A stretch of DNA of 64,000 bases from Micromonospora wenchangensis (GTDB taxonomy: Bacteria; Actinomycetota; Actinomycetes; Mycobacteriales; Micromonosporaceae): NCBI RefSeq assembly GCF_002210435.1, contig NZ_MZMV01000032.1:16174-80173 (forward strand), read 5' to 3'. The position numbers and the translations under genes were made by a program. How positions within the stretch are numbered: position 1 is the stretch's first letter; every line of letters begins with the position of its first letter. This document shows positions 12,972 to 20,893 of the stretch, in pieces. Below the pieces are notes generated by a model. The model saw only the letters and a list, made by a program, of their open reading frames with translations. It did no database searches and had not been told where the DNA came from.

Positions 12972-15035
12972 TCAGGAAAGGTTCAACCGGCGCAGCGTGT
13001 CGCCGGCACCCACCCGGTAGATGTCCAACCGGTTCGCGCCGGCCCGGAACAGATGGTCGTCGGGGAGGAACGCGGCGAACCGGCGGCCCCCCTTGTCCTG
13101 GGGCACCACCGGGACGACCGCACCGATCCGGCCGTTGACCGCGACCGCGAGCAGCGTGCCGTCCGGCACCTCCCGGGGCACGGTGCCCCACACCAGGGCC
13201 GGCAGCTCCCCCGCCGCCGGATCGACGTGGTCGAACGCGCCCAGGTGCGCCACCGAGGCGGTGCCACCCGACGGCGTCTCCCCCACCGTCGTGCCGACCA
13301 GCGGGTGGGGGGCGGGCGGCACGGGGCGGGCGGGCACCCCGCCGGGAAGGACCACCCGCTCACCGGGCCGGTCGTAGAAGAACTTCTCGGTCCGCTCCCG
13401 GGGCGGCTGCTGCGCCGAACGCCCGTCGAGCGGCCACGGGACCCGCACGTGCACCTCGTCGGCGATGGTGGGCAGCAGGTCCACGTGCTCCCAGTTGCGG
13501 TCGTCGACCCGACCGGCGCGCTGGCCGGGCTCCTTGACGAACATCGGCACCCAGGCCACCTCGCCGGGGGCGTGCTCGATGGCACCCATCCCCCGTCCCT
13601 GCCAGTCCCGGGTGAAACTCACCCCGTGGTCGGCGGTGAGCACGACCAGCGACCTGTCGTACAGGCCGCTGGCGCGCAGCGTCCGCAGCGTCTCGCCGAC
13701 CAGCCGGTCGGTGTACCCCAGCTGGGCCAGGTGCCGGGACCGGGCCAGGTCCGTCCAGCCCGCGCCGTCGTTGGGCAGGTCGTCAGGCGCGTCGTAACGC
13801 GCCCCGGACGGCAGGTACGCCCACGGCGCGTGCGGCATCAGCAGGTGCAGGAAGTGCAGGGTCGGCCGGTCGGACGGGCGCAGCCCGGCCAGGAAACTGG
13901 TGAACCGGGCCGGCTGGTTGTCGTTCAGGCTGTCCCAGCGGAACTTCGGGTCGGCGGGGACCGGCTCGGCGGCGTCCAGGCCCACCTCGGCGGCGGTCTG
14001 CTCCCGGTAGGACTCCTCCGGGTCGATGCGGCTGTCCACCGGGGCGGCGATCCGGCCCAGCAGCGCGCCGCTCTCCCGCACCAGCACGCCGAGCCCCTGC
14101 TCGGGGGCGACCGGCTGGTCACAGCGGCTGGGTGGGCAGAGCCGGGTGATGCTCTCCTGCGCGCGGATGTCGTACAGGCCGCCGAGGGCGGTGAAGAGGT
14201 TGTCCGGGTACTGCGAGTAGTGCGGGGCCGACGGGGTCGACGGGTACCGCCCGGTCAGCATCGCCGGCAGCGCGTACGGCGTCCACCCGCTGACCCCGGT
14301 GGCGTTGCGGTACCAGGTCGACCCGCCGGCCAGCTCGGCGAAGTTCGGGTAGCGGGTCGCGTCGATCCGCCCGTCCGGGCCGAGCAGCGACACCAGCGGC
14401 AACTCGTCGAGGACGATCATGACGACCGGCGGGTGGGAGCCCGGCCCGGCCACCCCGTCGACGCCCGCGTGCGCGCGGGGCAGCACCACCGCCGAGGCCG
14501 GCGAGGCGAACAGGAACAACCCGACGAAGACGAGCGGCCCGAGGGCCGCCACCCGCAACACCCGGCCGAGCACCGACCAGCGCCGGTACGCCACCGCCCC
14601 ACCGGCCCCGACCAGCACCGCCAGCACCAGCAGCGGTACGCCCCGCAGCGGCGTCGCGTGCCGGCCCACCTGCACCGCCAGCGCGGCGAGCAGCAGCCCG
14701 ACGACCGCCGTGTGGGCAACCGCCCGGACCCGGACGCCGGCCAACCGGGTCGCCGCCCCGAGCAGCACCACCGCCGCTGCGGGCGCCAGCGCGACCACCG
14801 CCACCAGCGCGAGGACGTCCCCGCTGGTGGCCCGGTGGAACAGGAAGAAGTCGGGGCTGCGCCCGAGCACGTCGAGCAGGGGCTGGGTGACCACCAGGCC
14901 GACCAGGGCCACCACCTCGAATGCCCGGCGCAACTCCACCCGCCACCCGGCCGGGGCGGGCGCGCCGTCCGGCACCTGCGGCGCGGCGGGTGCCGGCCGC
15001 CGGACCGACGTACCGGTGAGGGCCGGCTCAGCCAC
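12972..15035 (-). CDS. Membrane-anchored sulfatase-superfamily protein
   Basis: A 687-residue protein. Residues ~35-200 contain about five hydrophobic segments (for example VVALVGLVVTQPLLDVL and LVFVGLFLFASPASAVVLP), followed by an extracytoplasmic alkaline-phosphatase/sulfatase domain. This starts VVMIVLDELPLVSLL, with an Asp pair for metal, then YPNFAELAGGSTWYRNATGV at the nucleophile region and VVLTADHGVSF for the distal metal ligands. The nucleophile position reads as Thr/Ser rather than Cys-x-Pro-x-Arg, so it resembles phosphoglycerol/phosphoethanolamine transferases more than true sulfatases. Its start overlaps the stop of the methyltransferase gene by 8 bp. An envelope polymer is the likely target, by inference. 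Confidence 0.85.
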   Translation of the reverse strand: MAEPALTGTSVRRPAPAAPQVPDGAPAPAGWRVELRRAFEVVALVGLVVTQPLLDVLGRSPDFFLFHRATSGDVLALVAVVALAPAAAVVLLGAATRLAGVRVRAVAHTAVVGLLLAALAVQVGRHATPLRGVPLLVLAVLVGAGGAVAYRRWSVLGRVLRVAALGPLVFVGLFLFASPASAVVLPRAHAGVDGVAGPGSHPPVVMIVLDELPLVSLLGPDGRIDATRYPNFAELAGGSTWYRNATGVSGWTPYALPAMLTGRYPSTPSAPHYSQYPDNLFTALGGLYDIRAQESITRLCPPSRCDQPVAPEQGLGVLVRESGALLGRIAAPVDSRIDPEESYREQTAAEVGLDAAEPVPADPKFRWDSLNDNQPARFTSFLAGLRPSDRPTLHFLHLLMPHAPWAYLPSGARYDAPDDLPNDGAGWTDLARSRHLAQLGYTDRLVGETLRTLRASGLYDRSLVVLTADHGVSFTRDWQGRGMGAIEHAPGEVAWVPMFVKEPGQRAGRVDDRNWEHVDLLPTIADEVHVRVPWPLDGRSAQQPPRERTEKFFYDRPGERVVLPGGVPARPVPPAPHPLVGTTVGETPSGGTASVAHLGAFDHVDPAAGELPALVWGTVPREVPDGTLLAVAVNGRIGAVVPVVPQDKGGRRFAAFLPDDHLFRAGANRLDIYRVGAGDTLRRLNLS

Positions 15036-16458
15036 CCACCACCGCCTGGTAGAGCGTCCGGGTGCCGCAGGGCAGTTCCTGCCGGCGTTCGATGCGACAG
15101 TGGGCGGCGAGCAGCCGGGCGAACTCGTCGCGGTGGTAGTCGGGGAAGAGACCTGCGGGTTTGTTCGCCAACAGCCGCCGCGCCATCGGGTCCTGCGGGT
15201 GGACGAACTCCACCACCAGTCGTCCGCCGGGCCGGACGTAGCCGACCAGTTGCCCGACCACCTCGGCCAGCGGCACGTTACGGCCGATCGCCAGATGGTG
15301 CACCACGGCGAGGGCGAGCACCACGTCGGCGTGGGCCCGGTCGGCGAACCCGGCCCGTTCGACGCCCCGCCAGCCGCCGCCGGGCGACGGGTCGGCGAGG
15401 TCCATCACCAGCGGCAGGATGCGCCGGTCGCCCTCGGCCCGCAGCGCCCGGTAGAGGGCGTCCACCACGGCCGGGTCCTGCTCGACGGCGACCACCCGGG
15501 CGGCGTGCCGGGCGGCGATCCGCGCATACCGGCCGTCGTTGGCGCCGAGGTCGAGCACCAGCCCGGCGGCCACGCCCGCCACCGCCGCCTCGACGAAGCT
15601 CTCCTTGGCCGCCCGGTCCGCCGTGGTATAGCCGCAGGTGCGCTGGTAGTCGACCCAGTGGCCGCCGTCGACCCGGCGGTCCAGCCGGCGCACCAACCGC
15701 GCCAACCGGCGCACGGTGGCCAGCGCCAGGTCCCGGGAGTAGCCGGCGTCGCGCAGTTGGGCGGCGACGGCGCTGCTGCTGGCCCCGGCGTGCCGGGCCT
15801 GCATCGCGCCGTGCAGGTGCACATGCGTCGGCACCCCGGGCAGCAGCCGACGGACGCCCCGGAACAGCGGGCGCAACTGGTCGGCCTCGATGCCGTCGAC
15901 CCGGGCCCGCAGCCAGGGCTGGAAGTCCACGCCGAGGTGGGCCTGGAGCAGGAGCGGGTAGAGCAGGGTCTGGCAGAACTGCCGGTAGCCGGCCCACGGT
16001 TCGCCCTCGGTCAGCGGCGCGAACGACCCGACGTCGATGAAGACCGGGGTGGCACCGCGCCACTGCAGGTTGTAGGCCGACCCGTCCTTGGTGGTGAACC
16101 CCGCATCGAGGGCCCGGTGCAGGATCTCCAGGTGCAGCAGGGCGGCGTCCCGCAACATGCCGAACGACCACTCGTAGGGGTGCGAGACGAACGGGATGCG
16201 CTCGTGCCGCAGCACCGTCGTCCACCCGGTGTGCGGCAGCGTCGCCGGGTCGACCGGGGCGGTGCCGCAGACCTTGCCCTCGGCGAGCAGCGCCGCGAAG
16301 AACTCGCTGCCGGCGAGCGCCTGCCAGTCGGCGGCGCTCTGCGGGCCGAGGCCACGCAGCACCTGGTCGCCCAGGTGGAAGACCCGGTTGGCGGGGTCGC
16401 GGAAGGAACCGGGTTCCGGCCGGATGCGCAGGTCGGTGGCGGTCATCGGTACGCCCAC
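15028..16458 (-). CDS. NoeA-like two-domain SAM methyltransferase
   Basis: A 476-residue protein. The N-terminal ~250 residues include PFVSHPYEWSFGMLRDAALL and DGSAYNLQWRGATPVFIDVG, a conserved region resembling a degenerate kinase-like fold in rhizobial NoeA-type host-specificity proteins. The C-terminal half is a class I Rossmann methyltransferase: LVLDLGANDGRYARIAA (motif I) and VVAVEQDPAVVDALYRAL (motif II). It starts 3 nt after the small membrane-protein gene and overlaps the sulfatase gene, so the three are one operon. Substrate unknown; an envelope glycan or lipid is inferred from context. Confidence 0.8.
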   Translation of the reverse strand: MGVPMTATDLRIRPEPGSFRDPANRVFHLGDQVLRGLGPQSAADWQALAGSEFFAALLAEGKVCGTAPVDPATLPHTGWTTVLRHERIPFVSHPYEWSFGMLRDAALLHLEILHRALDAGFTTKDGSAYNLQWRGATPVFIDVGSFAPLTEGEPWAGYRQFCQTLLYPLLLQAHLGVDFQPWLRARVDGIEADQLRPLFRGVRRLLPGVPTHVHLHGAMQARHAGASSSAVAAQLRDAGYSRDLALATVRRLARLVRRLDRRVDGGHWVDYQRTCGYTTADRAAKESFVEAAVAGVAAGLVLDLGANDGRYARIAARHAARVVAVEQDPAVVDALYRALRAEGDRRILPLVMDLADPSPGGGWRGVERAGFADRAHADVVLALAVVHHLAIGRNVPLAEVVGQLVGYVRPGGRLVVEFVHPQDPMARRLLANKPAGLFPDYHRDEFARLLAAHCRIERRQELPCGTRTLYQAVVGG

Positions 16459-16461
16459 CGG

Positions 16462-16743
16462 TCAGTTGCCGGCGGGCTGGCGCGGCTGCCGGTCGGCCCG
16501 GGGGTCCTCGGCAGGTGCCGTGGCGGGCCGGTCGGTCGCGGTGGCAGGTCGGTCGGGCGCGGTGGTCCCGGCCGGGCCGCCGGGCCGCTCGGACGGGGAA
16601 GCCTCGGCGGGCTCGCGCCGGAACCGGGCCGTCACCCGCCGCCAGTAGAGCTTCGCGGCGACCGCTGCGCCCGCCGCTCCGCCGACCACCGCCTGCACGA
16701 TCAGGCTGCCGGACCCTGCGTCCAGGTAGGCCAGGTGCATCAT
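16462..16743 (-). CDS. Small single-pass membrane protein
   Basis: A 93-residue protein beginning MMHLAYLDAGSGSLIVQAVV, with one Gly/Ala-rich hydrophobic helix at about residues 12-32 followed by a basic stop-transfer (KLYWRRVTARFRRE) and a disordered Pro/Ala/Asp-rich tail. Short proteins with this YLDAGSGSLI start recur beside sulfatase and NoeA-like genes, to my knowledge without an assigned function. The ATG at 16743 has AAGGGA at 8-nt spacing. It is first gene of the operon and separated by 3 nt from the methyltransferase. The longer open frame upstream lacks a start with support. Confidence 0.7.
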   Translation of the reverse strand: MMHLAYLDAGSGSLIVQAVVGGAAGAAVAAKLYWRRVTARFRREPAEASPSERPGGPAGTTAPDRPATATDRPATAPAEDPRADRQPRQPAGN

Positions 16744-16920
16744 CGGCCCGTTCCCTTCCCTCGCCGTCATGGACCGCCCACAGGTACGCCCGATGGGGCT
16801 TTTGCACCTGAAAGACGGATTGCTCCCCTGACACCGTACGTCGTCCGGTCCGGCCACGAGGGGCACATGGTTTCCTCGGCCCGGTCCGTTCCGTTCAAGA
16901 CCCCGGGGCGACGCCCGTCC

Positions 16921-16926
16921 TACCCT
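16921..16926 (+). promoter_or_regulatory. Putative -10 box for a leaderless VOC transcript
   Basis: TACCCT is followed by 6 nt and then the ATG of the VOC gene; no ribosome-binding sequence separates them. This matches the spacing of leaderless actinobacterial promoters. Confidence 0.4.
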
Positions 16927-16932
16927 GGCCAC

Positions 16933-17373
16933 ATGACGCCCCGCTTCGATCTCATCGGCACCGCGGTCAACGACATGGCCCGTACCCTGGACTTCTACCG
17001 CCGGCTCGGGCTGGACATCCCCGCCCGGGCCGACCACGAGGACCACGTCGAGGTCACCCTGCCCGGTGGGCTGCGGCTGGCCTGGGACACCGTGACGATG
17101 CTGCGCGGCTTCCACCCCGAGTGGACGCCGCCCAGCGGCAGCCCGCGCGCCAGCCTCGCCTTCCTGTGCGCCGACCCGGCCGAGGTGGACCGGTACTGGA
17201 CCGCGCTCACCGAGGCGGGTTTCCACGGCGAGGTCGCCCCGTGGGACGCGTTCTGGGGCCAGCGGTACGCCATCCTGCACGACCCGGACGGCAACGGCGT
17301 GGACCTCTTCGCCCCCATCGACGCCGCGTCCGCCGCCGGCACGCCCGACACCGCGTCCCCCGAACCGAGCTGA
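16933..17373 (+). CDS. VOC-family (glyoxalase/dioxygenase fold) protein
   Basis: A 146-residue protein with the paired beta-alpha-beta-beta-beta modules of the vicinal oxygen chelate superfamily. Module one runs from FDLIGTAVNDMARTLDFYRR to LRLAWDTV, and module two from SLAFLCADPAEVDRYWTALT to YAILHDPDGNGVDLFAP. The second module keeps the DPDGN/VDLF ending typical of glyoxalase- and bleomycin-resistance-like proteins, but a full set of metal ligands is not obvious. Reaction unknown. Divergent from the envelope operon. Confidence 0.8.
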   Translation: MTPRFDLIGTAVNDMARTLDFYRRLGLDIPARADHEDHVEVTLPGGLRLAWDTVTMLRGFHPEWTPPSGSPRASLAFLCADPAEVDRYWTALTEAGFHGEVAPWDAFWGQRYAILHDPDGNGVDLFAPIDAASAAGTPDTASPEPS

Positions 17374-17595
17374 CCCGCCGGCCACCCCTTCCCGGGCAGA
17401 GACCTGGCCGACCCACCCGGGCGTGGCGTCGGCTCTCCGCCCCCTGGAGGCGGACCCGTCCGGTGGTGCCCGCCGCCGCCTGGCGGCACGGGGGCCGTTC
17501 GGCGGGTGTGCCGTGCAGTGACCGCGCCACGCGGCGGACGGGTGACGGCTGACCAGGCCCGGGAGGGGCGGCGTCAGGATCAGGAGCCGGTGGTG

Positions 17596-17756
17596 GGTGC
17601 GGGCCCTTCCGAGCTGATGACGCCAGCGATTCACCGCGACAGAGGACCGGGCCGGTCCGGGGCCGCCCCGGCGAGGGGCACCGGGGAGCGGATGACGGCC
17701 GCCCCCGGGCCAGGTGGGTGATGCGTTGACGTCATCAGCTCGAAAGGGCCCGCACC
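17596..17756. repeat. 161-bp inverted-repeat element (MITE-like)
   Basis: The 40-base arms at 17596-17635 and 17717-17756 are inverted copies with 5 mismatches; the outer 27 bases differ at one position. The 81-bp interior is GC-rich and carries no convincing gene. The element sits in a 590-bp gene-free gap (17374-17966). I see no convincing target duplication at the ends and no second copy in the window. It could be a miniature inverted-repeat element or a large RNA hairpin/terminator region serving the convergent VOC and AraC genes. Confidence 0.7.
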
Positions 17757-17870
17757 GCACGACCACGCCGCCCTCGCCACGCCCAGCGTGACCGGCGACG
17801 GGTGGGGTGTACCGAGGTGGCCGGGGTCGGACCGATCGTCACGTCGTCGCACGGCGGGCGGCGGACCTCA

Positions 17871-17932
17871 GGACCACCGCGCACCTCAAAACCACCGCGC
17901 ACCTCGGGACCACCGCGAACCTCGGAACCACA
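17871..17932. repeat. 18-bp tandem repeat, about 3.5 copies
   Basis: Units at 17871-17888, 17889-17906 and 17907-17924, plus a partial at 17925-17932, share the core ACCACCGCGCACCTC with small changes. A degenerate half unit precedes them at 17861-17870. It lies just beyond the AraC stop codon, so it is outside any gene I accept. Without spacers it is not a CRISPR array. Confidence 0.75.
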
Positions 17933-17966
17933 GGGGAACCCGACCGCTGCGGGGTGGCGCGGGTGG

Positions 17967-18656
17967 TCAGTTGGCGAGCAGGGTGGTCGGTGGGACGCCG
18001 GCCAGGTCCCGGACGTCGCGGGTGAGGTGGGCCTGGTCGGCGTAGCCGGTACGGGCGGCCACCTCGGCCAGTCCGACACCCCGGCGGGCCAGCGCCAGGG
18101 CGCGGTGCAGCCGCAGGATGCGGGCGAGGGTCTTGGGGCCGTACCCGAAGAGGGTCCGGCTGCGCCGGTGCAGGACGCGCGGGCCGAGGCCGACCTCGGC
18201 GGCGGTCGCGGTGACCGTGGCCCCGGCGGCGAGCAGTGCGGCCACCCGGGGGCCGAGCGGTTCGACGCCACCTCCCCGGGCGAGCCGGTCCGCGGCGACC
18301 GCGGCCAGGGCGGCGGCGGTGGGCGACGCGCCGAGCTGCTCGGCGAGCCGGACGGCGTCACGGCCCCAGAGGGCGTCGAGGGGCACCCGGCTGTCCCGTA
18401 GCTCGTCGGCGGGGACGCCGAAGACCGCCGGGCCAACCCCGGGCGGCAACCGGACGCCACGCCACCGTTCCCCGGGTGCCGACACGCTGAGCTGCGCGGT
18501 GCGGTCCGGGCCGGCGACCAGCAGCCCCGACCGGCTGGACCAGAGCAGGTCGAGACAGCCGTCGGGCAGCACCCGGGTCGGCGGGGCGTCCGGGCGGCTC
18601 TCGCTCGCCCAGAGCACCGCGCCGTCGATCACCCCGGCGGGCCGTTCCCGGTACAC
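17967..18656 (-). CDS. AraC-family transcriptional regulator (DUF6597 type)
   Basis: A 229-residue regulator. The N-terminal half (YRERPAGVIDGAVLWASES, LPDGCLDLLWSS, LPPGVGPAVFGVPADEL) is the DUF6597 sensor region. The C-terminal ~90 residues hold two HTH motifs, the second as LAEVAARTGYADQAHLTRDV. The GTG at 18656 gives the usual VYRERP start; the frame stays open upstream but that sequence is not family-like. It is transcribed away from the ten-gene catabolic operon, from a shared 231-bp region, so it could take part in its control. The operon's own LacI protein is the stronger candidate. Confidence 0.82.
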   Translation of the reverse strand: MYRERPAGVIDGAVLWASESRPDAPPTRVLPDGCLDLLWSSRSGLLVAGPDRTAQLSVSAPGERWRGVRLPPGVGPAVFGVPADELRDSRVPLDALWGRDAVRLAEQLGASPTAAALAAVAADRLARGGGVEPLGPRVAALLAAGATVTATAAEVGLGPRVLHRRSRTLFGYGPKTLARILRLHRALALARRGVGLAEVAARTGYADQAHLTRDVRDLAGVPPTTLLAN

Positions 18657-18813
18657 GGTCCCAGCCTGCCACGCCGCCGGCCGGCCCACGCGACGCGACA
18701 CCGCGGCGGCCCGGGAACCGGACGACGACGGACACCGCAACAGGCGCGACATCCGTGCGTCATCGGCCGGGCAACCAATCCATAACTTCCACGGGTTCAC
18801 GTTCTCGCAGCTC

Positions 18814-18873
18814 TTGTGCAGGGCGAACGTTTGTGCAACTGTCATCACCTCGATTGAGCAATCGTTTGCGCAA
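18814..18873 (+). promoter_or_regulatory. Array of four TTGnGCAA operator-like boxes
   Basis: TTGTGCA(g) at 18814, TTGTGCAA at 18831, TTGAGCAA at 18854 and TTGCGCAA at 18866 lie within 60 bp, ending 15 bp before the first start of the catabolic operon. The last box sits in the perfect palindrome TTTGCGCAAA, and the second and fourth share CGTTTGnGCAA. The symmetric form with a central CG resembles LacI/PurR-family operators. The natural candidate is the LacI protein encoded at 27484-28554 at the end of this operon. Binding is inferred, not shown. Confidence 0.6.
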
Positions 18874-18887
18874 AGGGGGTGTGGCCG

Positions 18888-19865
18888 GTGCGGATCGCGG
18901 TTCTGGCAACCGGTGGGACGATCGCGTCGCGGTGGGACCCCGACGAGGGCCTGGCCGTGACCGACTCCGTCACGGACCTGCTGAAGAACGTCCCCGGCAC
19001 GACCGACGCGGAGATCCACGGCTTCGACCTGTCCTGCCGGCCGAGCTTCACGCTCTCCCTGGACGACATGCTGGCCACCGTCCGGGCGGTGCGGGCCAAA
19101 CTCGCCGACGGGTTCGCCGGCGTGGTCGTCACCCACGGCACCGACACGCTGGAGGAGGCCGCCTACCTGACCGGGCAGTTCACCGGGCCCGACGCCCGGG
19201 TCGTGCTGACCGGGGCGCAGCGCGGCGCCGACGAGCCCGACTCCGACGCCGGGCGCAACCTCGCCGACGCGATCCGGGTGGTCACCGCACCCCGGCCGCT
19301 CGGCGCGGCGACGGTCATGGGCGGCGTCGCGTACGCCGCGGTGGAGAGCCGCAAGGTGCACACCTCGGCGGTCTCCGCGTTCTCCGGCGGCACGGCCGGC
19401 GTGCTGGCCCTCGTCGACCCGGACGGCGTGCTGCGGGTCTCCACCGCCGCCCGGGGCGGCCACTACGCGCACCTGCCGATCCCCGCCCGGCTGCCCCGGG
19501 TGGACCTGGTCAAGCTCGTCGCGGGCGCGGACGGCACCCACCTGCGCGCGTCGCTGCACGCCGGTGCCGCCGGCATCGTGGTCGAGGCGTTCGGCGCCGG
19601 CAACGCCCCACCCGCGGTCGCCGAGGCCATCGCGGAGGCCGGCCGACGCGGCGTACCCGTGGTCATCACCAGCCGGACCGGGGCGGGCCGGGTCCGCCCG
19701 GTCTACGCCGGCGGCGGGGCGACCCTCGCCCGCGCCGGCGCGCTCTTCGCCGGTGACCTCACCGGCACCCAGGCCCGGGTCGCGTTGGCCCTCGCCCTGG
19801 CCGTCGAAGAACCCGGCGCCGTGCCGGAAGCCCTGCGCACCATGGTGGAAGGACGTCGCGCGTGA
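18888..19865 (+). CDS. L-asparaginase-family amidohydrolase
   Basis: A 325-residue protein with both asparaginase Thr motifs: IAVLATGGTIAS at residues ~3-14 and VVVTHGTDTLEEAAYL near 85. It has the usual N- and C-terminal alpha/beta lobes. The family hydrolyses the side-chain amide of asparagine or related dicarboxylic half-amides. The GTG at 18888 follows AAAGGGGG by 8 nt; the GTG at 18879 overlaps that site and is less likely. It is first gene of a ten-gene operon and overlaps the next start by 4 bp. With a PuuE-like ring opener in the same operon, a half-amidase role is inferred; plain asparaginase is the alternative. Confidence 0.88.
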   Translation: MRIAVLATGGTIASRWDPDEGLAVTDSVTDLLKNVPGTTDAEIHGFDLSCRPSFTLSLDDMLATVRAVRAKLADGFAGVVVTHGTDTLEEAAYLTGQFTGPDARVVLTGAQRGADEPDSDAGRNLADAIRVVTAPRPLGAATVMGGVAYAAVESRKVHTSAVSAFSGGTAGVLALVDPDGVLRVSTAARGGHYAHLPIPARLPRVDLVKLVAGADGTHLRASLHAGAAGIVVEAFGAGNAPPAVAEAIAEAGRRGVPVVITSRTGAGRVRPVYAGGGATLARAGALFAGDLTGTQARVALALALAVEEPGAVPEALRTMVEGRRA

Positions 19866-20893
19866 AGACCGAAGCAGTGACCATGAACGGGTACGGCGGC
19901 ACCGAGACGCTCACCCTCACCGAGGTCGACCTGCCCGAACCCGGCCCCGACGAGGTCCTGCTGCGGGTGCTCGCGGTCGCCGTCAACCACCTCGACGCCG
20001 ACCTGCGCAGCGGGGTGTCCCGGATGCCGCTGCGGCTGCCGCACGTGCTCGGCCGCGAGGTCGTCGGCGTGGTGGAACGGCTCGGCTCCCGGGTCACCGG
20101 CCGGGCCCCGGGCGACCGCGTGCTGGTGCTGCCCAACACGCCCTGCGAGAGCTGCCCCCGCTGCCTGACCGGGCGGGCCAACCTCTGCCCGAACGCCGAC
20201 ATGCCCGGCATCACCAGGTGGGGCGGGTACGCCCGGCACGCGGTGGCCCCGGCGCGCGGCCTGCTGGACATCGGCGACCTCGACCCGGTGGTCGCCGCCG
20301 CCACCCCGATCTCCTTCGGCACCGCCTGGCGCACCCTGTACTCCATCGGCCGGCTCGCCCCCGGCGAGTGGGTGCTCGCCCCGGGTGCCGCCGGTGGGCT
20401 CGGGCACGCGGTGGTGCAGCTCGCCAAGCTCGGCGGCGCCCGGGTGGTCGGCCTGATCGGCGACCCGGCGAAGGCCGACTTCGTCTCCTCGCTCGGCGCG
20501 GACGCGGTGCTGAGCACCCGCGACCCGGACTGGGCCGCCGAGGCCCGGAAGGTCACCGGGGGCGCGGGTTTCGACGTGATCGTCGAACACATCGGCGGCG
20601 ACGTCTTCGAGGCCGCGCTGGGCGCCCTCGCCCCCACCGGCCGGCTGATCGTCGGCGGCGGCCACGCCGGGGAGCATCCGCACCTCGACCTCATCGAGAC
20701 CTTCCGCAACGAGTACGAGCTGCGCGGCTCACGCAGCCAGCGTCCCGACGAGATCGCCCGGGTGCTGGGCCTGGTCGCGGCGGGACAGCTCACCCCCCGG
20801 GTCGACGCGGTCCTGTCGTTGGCCGACGCCGGCCGGGCCCACCAGGCGCTCGCCGACCGGCGGGTGCTCGGCAAGCAGGTGATCACGCCGTGA
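19862..20893 (+). CDS. Zinc-binding MDR-family dehydrogenase
   Basis: A 343-residue medium-chain dehydrogenase/reductase. The structural-zinc lobe is intact, with four Cys in CESCPRCLTGRANLC (residues ~97-111). The Rossmann motif GAAGGLGHAVVQLAKLGGAR is clear. At the catalytic site, the usual Cys is replaced in VNHLDADLRSG and the usual GHE by GRE, so it lacks the standard catalytic zinc ligands. It probably works more like NADPH:quinone or enone reductases than a classical alcohol dehydrogenase. It overlaps its neighbours by ATGA-like junctions on both sides. Confidence 0.87.
   Translation: MKTEAVTMNGYGGTETLTLTEVDLPEPGPDEVLLRVLAVAVNHLDADLRSGVSRMPLRLPHVLGREVVGVVERLGSRVTGRAPGDRVLVLPNTPCESCPRCLTGRANLCPNADMPGITRWGGYARHAVAPARGLLDIGDLDPVVAAATPISFGTAWRTLYSIGRLAPGEWVLAPGAAGGLGHAVVQLAKLGGARVVGLIGDPAKADFVSSLGADAVLSTRDPDWAAEARKVTGGAGFDVIVEHIGGDVFEAALGALAPTGRLIVGGGHAGEHPHLDLIETFRNEYELRGSRSQRPDEIARVLGLVAAGQLTPRVDAVLSLADAGRAHQALADRRVLGKQVITP

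Noticed and set aside
13053..16040. A 995-codon open frame on the plus strand opposite the sulfatase and methyltransferase genes
   Set aside because: It is a GC-rich antisense shadow: the product is Arg/Pro/Gly/His-rich with no domain, while the opposite strand encodes clear families. The same applies to long frames opposite treZ, treY, treX and gltA.
17506..17852. Short frames on both strands across the inverted-repeat element
   Set aside because: They are mirror images caused by the inverted arms and have no ribosome sites or recognisable domains.
17871..17932. Possible CRISPR-like array
   Set aside because: The units are contiguous with no spacers and no cas genes are present; it is a simple tandem repeat.
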